From: Planctomycetaceae bacterium
GTDB taxonomy: Bacteria; Planctomycetota; Planctomycetia; Pirellulales; Lacipirellulaceae
NCBI GenBank assembly: GCA_002702655.1
Contig: PABB01000029.1
Span: 62,001 to 126,000, forward strand
Length of the DNA stretch: 64,000 bases
Direction: 5' to 3'
Positions within the stretch are counted from its first letter, which is position 1. The number at the start of each line of letters is the position of its first letter. Shown here in pieces: positions 44,869 to 52,945 of the stretch. The translations under genes were made by a program, and so were the position numbers. Under the pieces are notes generated by a model. That model was given only the letters and a program-made list of their open reading frames with translations. It was not told the DNA's origin and did no database searches.

Positions 44869-45279
44869 TTGAACAAGCCCGTCTCCACCGCTGTCACGCG
44901 ACGGGATTTTGCCCCTCGCCGCCGCGCGCGACCGGCCAACCGCCGGGGCGCGGCGCTGCTGGTTGCGCTGTTCGTGATCTTTGCGGTGGCGACGGCGACA
45001 GTCAGCATTTTCAACTCGCTGACGTCCGAGATTGCCGCGCTGCGCAACGCGCTGGAATACGAGCGCGCTTTGTATCTGGCAAACGCCGGCGTACACGCCG
45101 CAGCCGCCGAGCTGGAAAGCGATGCCACCTGGCGCGGCACGGTATCGGAAGGCACGTTCCCGGCCGACGACACTTACACGGCCACAGCCGTCGACGGCTC
45201 CAACGGCTCGGTGACCGTCACCTCCCGGGGGGCGGCCGGCGAGACCATCCGCACCGTTGTCGCCGTAATTGACATTTGA
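44869..45279 (+). CDS. Short GspK-like pilin protein
   Basis: The 136-aa protein has a basic leader and the hydrophobic segment RRGAALLVALFVIFAVATAT, without Glu at +5, as in GspK and PilX-type proteins. It continues ALEYERALYLANAGVHAAAA, the conserved helix of that family. Canonical GspK is about 300 aa; here the large globular insertion is missing. No ATG is available, so TTG at 44869 (after GGTGAG) is the likely start. It lies 7 bp after gspJ and its stop overlaps a TTG of the next frame. Confidence 0.72.
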   Translation: MNKPVSTAVTRRDFAPRRRARPANRRGAALLVALFVIFAVATATVSIFNSLTSEIAALRNALEYERALYLANAGVHAAAAELESDATWRGTVSEGTFPADDTYTATAVDGSNGSVTVTSRGAAGETIRTVVAVIDI

Positions 45280-45314
45280 AAGCACCGTCTCGAAGCACCG
45301 TAGAACAATTGGAA

Positions 45315-46886
45315 ATGAGTACCGAATCCCCCACATCCACCGGCGACCGACGGCAAGGCGGCGACCGACGACGACGCGATCGTCGGCGCGCTGGCCCCGA
45401 GCGCACCGTCGTCGTTGAAATCACGCGCAACGTGCTCCGCGCGGCGGTGCTCGCGGGTTCGCCGTCCGGCGAGGGCGACACTGTCGAAGCCTCGGCCGAA
45501 CCCTGGCGCAAGGAGGCTGCCGACTTACGCAGCCCCGAGGCCGTGGCCGAGTTGACCGCCGGGTTCCGCCAGCTCGCCTCTCGCCACGCCCTGCAGGGCA
45601 ATCGCCTGCATGTCGTGCTCAGCGGCGAGTACTGCGTGACGCGGGTCGTGCGCGGCCCCACCGAGGACGTCCGCAGCGAAGTGAAGCAGATCGAAGAACG
45701 CAGCCGAATGTACCTGGCGCTCGGGCCTGGCGAGAAAGCCGTGGTCACGCATACCAAGCCGCTCAGCGCTCGCGTCAGCCACGCCCTGACGGTCGCTTGC
45801 CATCAAGAAACGCTTCAGAACGTCCGCGCCGCCGTGGAGGCGGTCGGGCTCCACCTGGACTGCGTCGAACCTGAACTGACGGCCCTGTCGCGGGCAGCCG
45901 CCCGATTGCCGGATTTGCCCGAGGGCCCTTATCTGCTCGCGCTGGTGGACGGCGAAACGCTGGAACTGGGACATTGCCTGGCTGGCGAACTGATCACCGA
46001 CTACCGGGCCGGCGGGCGCGTCTCGCCGCCTGAGTTGCCGGAATTGATCCGCAAGCATATGGCGCGGCTGGAACGCCACGGGACGCGTTTTGTCGGCGAC
46101 GGCGACGCCTCAATCTCCCGCGTTTATCTCGCCGGTGAACCGCAGACGGTCAACCGTGCCAAGTCCGAACTTGCTGGGACGCTGCCGGTTGAGGTCCGCA
46201 CGATCGACGCCCCGCAGGTTCAAGCGAGCTGGCAAATCGCCGCCGAGAGCATGCCGGCCGCCACGGCGACCACGCTGGGCGCCTTGCTGGCCGCGTACTA
46301 TCCGGTGGCGCAGCGGGACTGCCCGAACCTGCTGGACTACCTGATCGCCCAGTCGCGCGAGCCGCTGCGCCCCGTCGTGCTGCGGCTGCTGGCGCCCTTG
46401 GCCGCCGTGCTGCTGGTGGCTGCGGCGTTGTCGCTGGTCGTGTGGAAGCAGCGCGAGCAGACGGCCGCTTTGGAGGCGGAGTTGGCTCCCCTGGCCACCG
46501 TGCAAGGGCGAGCCACAGAGTTGCGTTTGCAGAAGCAGCGGGCGACCCAGAAGCTGGCGGAACTGACGACTCTGGCCGAGCAACTGCCGCCCCGGTCAGG
46601 CCGCACGGTCGTGCAAGCGATCGCGAACTCCATGCCGGACGACGTTTGGCTGCGCCGGTTTGTCATCACCGATCGGAAGCTCGTGTCGCTCGACGGCGCC
46701 AGCTATCTGCCGCCGGGCGTGTACGACTTTGTCAATTGGCTCGAGCAGAATCCGGTTTTCGACCAGGTCGCGCTGCAAGGAACCAACGAAGGCGGCTCCG
46801 AGGTGGGGCCCGTCACGAACTTCTCGCTCGAAGCCGTGCTAGCAGACCAGCCGCCGGTGATTCAGGAGGTTGCCCGCCGTGAATGA
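45315..46886 (+). CDS. GspL/PilM-PilN-like inner-membrane assembly protein
   Basis: The 523-aa protein begins with an Arg/Asp-rich tract, then an actin-like cytoplasmic domain (~40-330; TVVVEITRNVLRAAVLAGSP, LHLDCVEPELTALSRAAARL). A single membrane helix follows (~355-378, LLAPLAAVLLVAAALSLVVW), then a coiled-coil (LEAELAPLATVQGRATELRL) and a ferredoxin-like periplasmic domain. This is the GspL plan, equal to PilM fused to PilN. It would link the GspE ATPase to the periplasm. The ATG at 45315 is chosen; a TTG at 45276 overlapping the previous stop is possible. Confidence 0.78.
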   Translation: MSTESPTSTGDRRQGGDRRRRDRRRAGPERTVVVEITRNVLRAAVLAGSPSGEGDTVEASAEPWRKEAADLRSPEAVAELTAGFRQLASRHALQGNRLHVVLSGEYCVTRVVRGPTEDVRSEVKQIEERSRMYLALGPGEKAVVTHTKPLSARVSHALTVACHQETLQNVRAAVEAVGLHLDCVEPELTALSRAAARLPDLPEGPYLLALVDGETLELGHCLAGELITDYRAGGRVSPPELPELIRKHMARLERHGTRFVGDGDASISRVYLAGEPQTVNRAKSELAGTLPVEVRTIDAPQVQASWQIAAESMPAATATTLGALLAAYYPVAQRDCPNLLDYLIAQSREPLRPVVLRLLAPLAAVLLVAAALSLVVWKQREQTAALEAELAPLATVQGRATELRLQKQRATQKLAELTTLAEQLPPRSGRTVVQAIANSMPDDVWLRRFVITDRKLVSLDGASYLPPGVYDFVNWLEQNPVFDQVALQGTNEGGSEVGPVTNFSLEAVLADQPPVIQEVARRE

Positions 46887-47499
46887 CGCCCTAATCCGCA
46901 AATTCTGCGAGTCTCCCTCCCGCTGGCCAGTTGTTGCAGGCATTACGACCCTGCTAACGCTAGCCGTGGTCTATCCGTTAGCCGATGACTATTTCGACGA
47001 ACGTAGCAAACATGCCGATTTGCGGGCGCAGCTCGCCGACGCCGAAACAACCGCCGCCGCACTGCCAGCCGAGGAACTGCAAGTTGCCGAGCTGACCACG
47101 CAGTTGGCCGCGCTGGAACAACGCACGATGGACGAGGAGTCGGTGGCGGCGTTCCGCAGCCGGCTGATCGAGTTGATTCGCGCATCGGGCTGCCAGATCC
47201 GGCGATTCGATGTGGGAGCCGCCACCGCCCGCCCGTGGACCAAGGGCGATCACGCGATTGACGACGCCAAGAAACCGACCCAATCGGCGCCGACGCCGTT
47301 TCAACTGGAAAGACGGTCTGTGACGCTCGCCGTCGACGGACCGATTACGGCGATTCACAGTCTGCTGGAGAGTATTGAGAACGAGAAACAACTGGCCCAC
47401 CCCCGCCGCCTGCAACTTTCTGCGGGCAATCGGGGCGGGACCACGGTGATGATGGAACTGGAATTGTGGTTCTTCGCCCTGACACGGCTGAAGGGCTAG
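46879..47499 (+). CDS. GspM/PilO-like inner-membrane protein
   Basis: The 206-aa bitopic protein has one N-terminal helix (~18-38, WPVVAGITTLLTLAVVYPLA), a coiled coil (RSKHADLRAQLADAETTAAA) and a ferredoxin-like periplasmic domain (RSVTLAVDGPITAIHSLLES ... LQLSAGNRGGTTVMMELELW). The GTG start at 46879 is supported by AGGAGG about nine bases upstream and an 8-bp overlap with the preceding gene. It likely pairs with the GspL-like protein in the periplasmic alignment complex. Confidence 0.78.
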   Translation: MNDALIRKFCESPSRWPVVAGITTLLTLAVVYPLADDYFDERSKHADLRAQLADAETTAAALPAEELQVAELTTQLAALEQRTMDEESVAAFRSRLIELIRASGCQIRRFDVGAATARPWTKGDHAIDDAKKPTQSAPTPFQLERRSVTLAVDGPITAIHSLLESIENEKQLAHPRRLQLSAGNRGGTTVMMELELWFFALTRLKG

Positions 47500-47569
47500 C
47501 GGGCGACGGCCGGTAGCGACTTGCCAACCTGCCCAACCGGCCGCGGTGCGTCACGGAGGACGCCGCTTG

Positions 47570-49576
47570 ATGACCCCCCAGAGCAGCCAGCAGATGCCGC
47601 AGCACGTGCGGTTCGGCGCGCGGTTCGCCGTCGCGACGGCCGTCGCCTGCGCCGCTCTCTGCGCACCGGAGGCGGCGGTTTGGGCCCAGACGGGCGCCCG
47701 TCCCCCCGCGCCTGCCGAGAGTCAAGCGCCGCTGGACGGTCCCAGCCTGGCTGCCACGTCCGACGACGGGCCGGCATCAGCCGCCGCCGCTCCCGTGTCG
47801 ACAACGGCGCGGTCAGAACCCACCGTCCGCCCCAAGATCGCCCTGGCGGAGGCCTTGCAGTCGCGGGGCGATCTGAAGCTGCGCAGCACGTCGATCGAGG
47901 CGGCGCTGTTCACGATCAGCGAGATCTGGGGCGTGAACGTCGTGACCGGCAAAGGCGTCCAAGGGGCCGTCAATTGCGATTTCAAAGACGCAACGCTGCG
48001 CGAAGTGCTCGACTCGATCCTGTTGGCCAACGGCTACAGCTATCGCGCCGTGGGCGAGAGCCTGGTCATCCAAGCCACCGGCGAGGTGGGCAGCGCCAAT
48101 CCGCTCTTCAATTCCGCGACGCTCCCCATCCGCTTCGGAGATCTTGAGGAGATTGCCAGCGGCGCGCGCATGCTGTCCAGCGCCCAGGGACAAGTCCACT
48201 CGCTGCAGTCGGCCCGGTCGCTGTTGATCGTCGACTACGAAGACCGCGTCAAATCGATCGCCGCCTTCGTCGACCGCATGGAGCAGGCGGCGTCGGCGAA
48301 TTCCGGCGGCGCCCCCGCGAGCGCCGCCAACCAGTTGGAAGTCGTGTACTTTCACACGCAGTACATTCCGGCGGAGAATGCGCGCCCGGCGCTGCAAGCG
48401 GTGCTCAGCGCCAACGGCCGCGTCGCGGTCATGCCAACCGAGAACCGGCTGCTGGTGGTCGACGTGAAACGACACGTCGACATGGCTCGCAAGGTGCTCG
48501 ATCGCGTCGACCGCCCGCGTCCCCAGGTGCGGATTACGGCCCTGATTTACGACCTGAGCCTGCAGGACGTCGAGCAACTCGGCCTGAACTGGGGCGGCGG
48601 CGGCAAGGGCAACTCGCGCCAGTCCGACGGCACGGCCAGCCAGGCGTTGGAGTTCGACACGACGACGCTGGCGCCGTTTAACGCCGCCGCCGCGGGCGGC
48701 ACCTTCACCGTTCGCAGCCTCACGCGCAACTTCGATATCACCACCGTGCTGCTGGCGCTGCAGAACGCCAACGACGCGCGACTGCTGGCCGATCCCAACG
48801 TGACCGTGCTGGACAACGAACAAGCCGAGATGAAAAGCGTGTCGGAGATTCCTTTCCAGCAAATCACGCAGTCGGAGCTCGGCGGGCAGATCGGCACGAC
48901 GGCGTTCAAGGAAGCCGGCATCACATTGCGCGTGCGGCCCCGCATTGCCGCGGACGGCACGATCGAAATGACCGTCGAGCCGGAATTCAGTCGACTGGCT
49001 GGCTTCACGCCGCAGGAGAATCAGCCGATCATCGACACCCGTAGCACCGTGACGCAGGTCCGCGTGGCCAATCGCCAGACGGTCGTCATCAGCGGCCTGC
49101 GGCAACGCAGCGACAACGGCGAGTTCAACGGGATTCCGTGGCTGAAGGACGTGAAGTACGTCGGCTCGCTGTTCCGCTCGCGCGACACCAACGTTCGCGA
49201 AAGCGAACTGATCGTGTTCCTCACGCCCGAAATCGTGGACTACCAGGATAACTCGGCGCCGCGCGAATTCGCAGCCGAGGAAACCGCGACGTGCCGACTG
49301 GCGCGGATTCCCGTCGCCGAGGGGTGCGGTCCCGACGGCTTCACGAGCGGGGGATGCGCCGAGTTGCGCGTCGAGCCGCTGCCGCCCGTGGACGAAACCA
49401 CGACGCCGTTCGCGCCCGAAGCCGCGCCGCCGCTGGCGCCCCTGCGCCCCTCGTACGAGCAGCGTTTCCGCGCGACGGGCGAACTCGACGCCCGCCGACA
49501 GGGCCTTCAGCCGGAGCGCGAACCGCGTCAAGCGGCAAAGAAGAAGTCCGTGTGGTCGCTGCCTTTTCTGAAGTAG
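47570..49576 (+). CDS. gspD: Secretin (GspD/PilQ family)
   Basis: The 668-aa outer-membrane channel protein has a signal peptide (~1-40, cleavage near AVWAQ). N0/N1-type domains follow (NVVTGKGVQGAVNCDFKDAT, LREVLDSILLANGYSYRAVG; VYFHTQYIPAENARPALQAV). The C-terminal secretin domain has ITALIYDLSLQDVEQLGLNW, LLADPNVTVLDNEQAEMKS, VAVRQTVVISGL-like NRQTVVISGLRQRSDNGEFN and SELIVFLTPEIVD. The tail after ~585 is Pro-rich and ends in a basic KKKSVWSLPFLK. The ATG at 47570 is preceded by GGAGG; the frame opens at 47546. Confidence 0.92.
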   Translation: MTPQSSQQMPQHVRFGARFAVATAVACAALCAPEAAVWAQTGARPPAPAESQAPLDGPSLAATSDDGPASAAAAPVSTTARSEPTVRPKIALAEALQSRGDLKLRSTSIEAALFTISEIWGVNVVTGKGVQGAVNCDFKDATLREVLDSILLANGYSYRAVGESLVIQATGEVGSANPLFNSATLPIRFGDLEEIASGARMLSSAQGQVHSLQSARSLLIVDYEDRVKSIAAFVDRMEQAASANSGGAPASAANQLEVVYFHTQYIPAENARPALQAVLSANGRVAVMPTENRLLVVDVKRHVDMARKVLDRVDRPRPQVRITALIYDLSLQDVEQLGLNWGGGGKGNSRQSDGTASQALEFDTTTLAPFNAAAAGGTFTVRSLTRNFDITTVLLALQNANDARLLADPNVTVLDNEQAEMKSVSEIPFQQITQSELGGQIGTTAFKEAGITLRVRPRIAADGTIEMTVEPEFSRLAGFTPQENQPIIDTRSTVTQVRVANRQTVVISGLRQRSDNGEFNGIPWLKDVKYVGSLFRSRDTNVRESELIVFLTPEIVDYQDNSAPREFAAEETATCRLARIPVAEGCGPDGFTSGGCAELRVEPLPPVDETTTPFAPEAAPPLAPLRPSYEQRFRATGELDARRQGLQPEREPRQAAKKKSVWSLPFLK

Positions 49577-49724
49577 CTCCGCCGCCGGGCGCCGGTTATG
49601 CGGGTTGTGCCACGTCTGCAGAAGCGACTCGGCCACGGTTGATCGCGGAAGGCCGCCGCCGCACGTCCTACACTTCAATGGCGTCTTAGACGCTGGTCCA
49701 GGACTCGCTGATCACGCGGCAACC

Positions 49725-50252
49725 ATGCTCTCGCGCAACCACCTCAATTCGCTCTCAGTTCACCGCGCAACGGCCCTCGCCGGGCTGGCGCTGGCGTGTT
49801 GGCTCAGCGCCGGTTGCAGCGGCTCGGACGAGCCGGAGGCGAGCCTGGCGCCTCCCTTGCAGCCGCCTGTTGCCGCACAGCCGCTTCCCACGTCCGATGC
49901 GCCGGAAGCCAACCACGCTCAGCCCGATGTGGACGAGCCCGCCCCCAACGCCGAACAAGCCGATAACGCGAGCGAGCAGGCCTACGAGCCGCCGTTCCCC
50001 GATCGCGTCGACCTGTTCGTCGCCCCGAAACGCCAGGGCCGCTCGCGCGAGACTGGCTCGACGAGCGAATCGATCGAACTGTTGGGGTTTGTCACGGTGG
50101 ACAAGCCGCGGGCCGTGCTCTCGATCGACGGTCAGGTCGCGCCGGTCGCCCAGGGCGACGCCAAGTTCGGCGTCGAAGTGATCGCCATCGAGCCGCCCAC
50201 GGTCGTCCTGCAACGCGGTCGCAATCGTTGGCAGGCGTCGATCGACAACTAG
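49725..50252 (+). CDS. PilP/GspC-like lipoprotein
   Basis: The 175-aa protein has a lipoprotein signal peptide ending in LSAGC (lipobox, Cys at ~30) and a Pro/Ala/Glu-rich linker (~35-95). A small C-terminal beta domain (SIELLGFVTVDKPRAVLSID, GDAKFGVEVIAIEPPTVVLQ) resembles PilP/GspC HR domains, which contact the secretin and inner-membrane partners. The chosen ATG at 49725 starts the signal peptide; the upstream frame lacks coding character. It closes the secretion operon. Confidence 0.75.
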   Translation: MLSRNHLNSLSVHRATALAGLALACWLSAGCSGSDEPEASLAPPLQPPVAAQPLPTSDAPEANHAQPDVDEPAPNAEQADNASEQAYEPPFPDRVDLFVAPKRQGRSRETGSTSESIELLGFVTVDKPRAVLSIDGQVAPVAQGDAKFGVEVIAIEPPTVVLQRGRNRWQASIDN

Positions 50253-50253
50253 C

Positions 50254-50274
50254 CGCCGGCCGACATGGCCGGCG
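50254..50274. terminator. Bidirectional terminator-like stem-loop
   Basis: CGCCGGCC (50254-50261) pairs perfectly with GGCCGGCG (50267-50274) around loop GACAT. It occupies nearly all of the 26-bp gap between the convergent stops of the lipoprotein gene and the ABC permease gene, so it can end both transcripts. Confidence 0.6.
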
Positions 50275-50278
50275 ACGC

Positions 50279-51997
50279 TCAGGGATCAACTGCAGCGGAG
50301 GCTGCCGCCTCGTCTTCATCCCACGGACTTTGCGGCTTGCGGATCTCCTGCTGGGCTTCGGCGTCTTCCTCGATCACGCGAATCGGCGCGGGCGTGCGTT
50401 GTCGATGCAACTCGGCCGCAACCGAGCGCGCGTTCAGCAGCAACATGACCACGCCGGCAGCGGTGGTCAATGCGCTGACAGTCAGCGCGTCGATGGCATC
50501 GGGACCGTCGTCGACCAACGTCACCAGCGTGATCATCGGATTGGTGATCTGTGACAGCGAGTACGTGTTGAAGTACCGACTGCTCGGCGACATCAGATAG
50601 ATCACCAGCGGAATGCCGATCCCCGCCAGCAGCAGGATGAAGTGCGTCAAGAATCCGGCAGCCAACGGCACGAACGCAAACCGGCGAAACAGGCTGATCA
50701 GCAACCGCCCGGCGCCCAGAAATCCGGCGAGGTACCCCCAACTGATCACAAAGAAATAAAGCGAGGTCTCCTGTCTCGACCCCCACGTCCCGCCATACCA
50801 CGTCGTGAGTGCGATGAGCATAGCGACGCTACAGATGCACATCATCGAGAAATTCGACACCGCAAACAGGTAGCCCGCCCCGGGGCCCGGGTTGAATAAG
50901 CTCAGAAACATCCGCCCCGCCGTGCTCTGCGGCAGCGAACGCTGCACCCGCCGCGACAGATGCGGCCACTCGCTCGTCATCAACGTCCCCATGACGTACC
51001 AATACAGCAGCCCGACGACCCCCACGGCCATGAGCATTTCAGAAAGGTCGTTGATCAAAGAGAAGCCCTGCACGGCCATCATCGCCGCCATGTATGCCAC
51101 CAGGCCGGCAAACCAGGCGACGAAGCACGCTTGCTGCACGGTCATCCACCATCGCAGCGGCGTTGAGCGGTTCTCGCTGGGGAACGCGATCCGCGCCGAC
51201 GCGGCCGCGTGAAACAAGCCGAACGTGGTCACATACAGCGTCAATAGCAGCAGGCTGACCAACCAGGTCTCCGGGTCGCCAAACGGGATCGGCTCTTCGA
51301 ACAGGCATACGTAAGCGATGACCACGGCGCCCCAGAACGCCCCCAACAGGCTCATCACCAGGGCGACCGAAAGCACGGCCTGCGTATACCTCACCTGCGA
51401 CAGCGTGCCGACCAGCAGGGCCGCCATCGACAGCGCCAGCGATCCCGCGACGGCCAACACCAGCAGCGCCGCCACCGTCATGGCGTCGACCCCGCGCAAC
51501 AGCAGCGTGAACACGATGCACGGCGCTACGGCCGAGAAATAGACGAACATCTGGGCCGCGGCGCTGCACAGCTTGCCGGTCACGATCTGACGCGAGCCCA
51601 GCGTGGTGATGGACAGCAGGTCGTAGGTGTTCTCCTCCTTCTCCGCCGCCAGCGAACGATACGCGGAGTAGGGCACGATCACCGCCAACGGGGCCGCCAA
51701 CACGCAGTAGTAGGCCAGCAGCATCTCGGGCCCCGCGGCGCCGAAGTAAATTTCCGGTCCAATCACCGCGACGCCGGCGAGCGTGACAATCCAGCACCCC
51801 ACCAGCACGACCAGAAACGAGACAATGAATTGCCGGCTCTTGAGCGCCTGCCGCGTTTCCTTCACCAGGATCGGATTGGCCCGATCCGTGAGGGCGGCGA
51901 GCCCGTCTTCCAGCCGGGCCAGCGCGCGCGCTTGCCACGACGGCTCGCTCGGCGCGTGGGCGGACTCGGCGGCAACGTTGGCAGCGATGTCGCTCAT
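50279..51997 (-). CDS. ABC-2 type transporter permease
   Basis: The 572-aa integral membrane protein has about 12 hydrophobic segments. A cytoplasmic N-terminus (NPILVKETRQALKSRQFIVS, the common ABC-2 permease start) leads into IVSFLVVLVGCWIVTLAGVA. The first loop contains SLAAEKEENTYDLLSITTLG, the ABC-2 hallmark. The C-terminal tail is acidic (SPWDEDEAAAS). The ATG at 51997 overlaps the ATPase stop by 4 bp. Together they form an exporter or envelope-related transporter of unknown substrate. Confidence 0.85.
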   Translation of the reverse strand: MSDIAANVAAESAHAPSEPSWQARALARLEDGLAALTDRANPILVKETRQALKSRQFIVSFLVVLVGCWIVTLAGVAVIGPEIYFGAAGPEMLLAYYCVLAAPLAVIVPYSAYRSLAAEKEENTYDLLSITTLGSRQIVTGKLCSAAAQMFVYFSAVAPCIVFTLLLRGVDAMTVAALLVLAVAGSLALSMAALLVGTLSQVRYTQAVLSVALVMSLLGAFWGAVVIAYVCLFEEPIPFGDPETWLVSLLLLTLYVTTFGLFHAAASARIAFPSENRSTPLRWWMTVQQACFVAWFAGLVAYMAAMMAVQGFSLINDLSEMLMAVGVVGLLYWYVMGTLMTSEWPHLSRRVQRSLPQSTAGRMFLSLFNPGPGAGYLFAVSNFSMMCICSVAMLIALTTWYGGTWGSRQETSLYFFVISWGYLAGFLGAGRLLISLFRRFAFVPLAAGFLTHFILLLAGIGIPLVIYLMSPSSRYFNTYSLSQITNPMITLVTLVDDGPDAIDALTVSALTTAAGVVMLLLNARSVAAELHRQRTPAPIRVIEEDAEAQQEIRKPQSPWDEDEAAASAAVDP

Positions 51998-52944
51998 TGC
52001 ACCCGGCCCTCCGTCACGTGCAGGAACACGTCTTCCAGCGACTTCGTCTTGCTGGCAAACTCGATCACGGCGAAGCCGGCGCTGACAATTTGTCGCAGCA
52101 GCGCAGCCTGCTCCTCGGGTCCGCCTTCGTGCGTCAGCGTAAACCGCCCCTCGCTTTCCTCCAGATCGCGCACATCCCCCCGCGCGGCAAACCAACTCCG
52201 CAGGCCGCTGGGGTCGCCGAGCACGCGCACCCGCACGCGACTGATCGTTTCGGCGCTGGCGCTGATCTCGTCCACCGTGCCGACCGCCAGCAACTGCCCC
52301 TGTTCGATGATGCCGACGCGATGGCAGATCTCGGCCAGTTCGGTCAAGATGTGCGAGCTGATCAGCACCGCCTTGCCCGCCGCGGCCACGGCGGCAATCA
52401 TCTCGCGCAGCTCGATTCGCGCCCGCGGATCGAGCCCGGCGGCCGGCTCGTCCAAAATCAACACGGACGGATCGTGGATCATTGTCCGCCCCAGGCACAG
52501 CCGCTGCTTCATCCCTTTCGACAATCCGTCGATCGGCTTCAGCGCCAGCCGATCCAGCAACGTGAATTCCATGACGCGGTCGATCGCACGGGTACGCTCC
52601 ATGCCGCTGAGTCCGTAGGCTCGGGCAAAGAAGTCGAGATACTCGCGGACGTTCACATTTTGGTAAGCGCCGAAGTAGTCCGGCATGAACCCCAGTCGCT
52701 TGCGAACGCGGTCCGGATCGTCGACGACCGAGAACCCGTCGACCATCGCATCGCCGTAGGTCGGCTCGTCGAGGGTCGCCAGAATCCGCATGCTGGTCGT
52801 CTTGCCGGCGCCGTTGGGGCCGATGTAACCGAAGACCTCGCCGGGATAGACCTCGAAGCTGAGATCCTGCACCGCTTTGGTCGTGCCGAAGTACCGGTGC
52901 AGGCGATCCACTTGCACGGCGGGGCGGCGGGGGCTCAGCACCAT
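51994..52944 (-). CDS. ABC transporter ATP-binding protein
   Basis: The 316-aa ATPase shows Walker A GYIGPNGAGKTTSMRILATL, Q-loop LGFMPDYFGAYQNVNVREYL, signature LSKGMKQRLCLGRTMIHDP, Walker B VLILDEPAAGLDPRARIELR and H-loop SSHILTELAEICHRVGIIEQ. The C-terminal ~90 residues form the domain common to CcmA/GldA-type ATPases. The ATG lies one base after the stop of the 745-aa accessory gene and the stop overlaps the permease start, so all are coupled. Confidence 0.92.
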   Translation of the reverse strand: MVLSPRRPAVQVDRLHRYFGTTKAVQDLSFEVYPGEVFGYIGPNGAGKTTSMRILATLDEPTYGDAMVDGFSVVDDPDRVRKRLGFMPDYFGAYQNVNVREYLDFFARAYGLSGMERTRAIDRVMEFTLLDRLALKPIDGLSKGMKQRLCLGRTMIHDPSVLILDEPAAGLDPRARIELREMIAAVAAAGKAVLISSHILTELAEICHRVGIIEQGQLLAVGTVDEISASAETISRVRVRVLGDPSGLRSWFAARGDVRDLEESEGRFTLTHEGGPEEQAALLRQIVSAGFAVIEFASKTKSLEDVFLHVTEGRVQ

Positions 52945-52945
52945 G

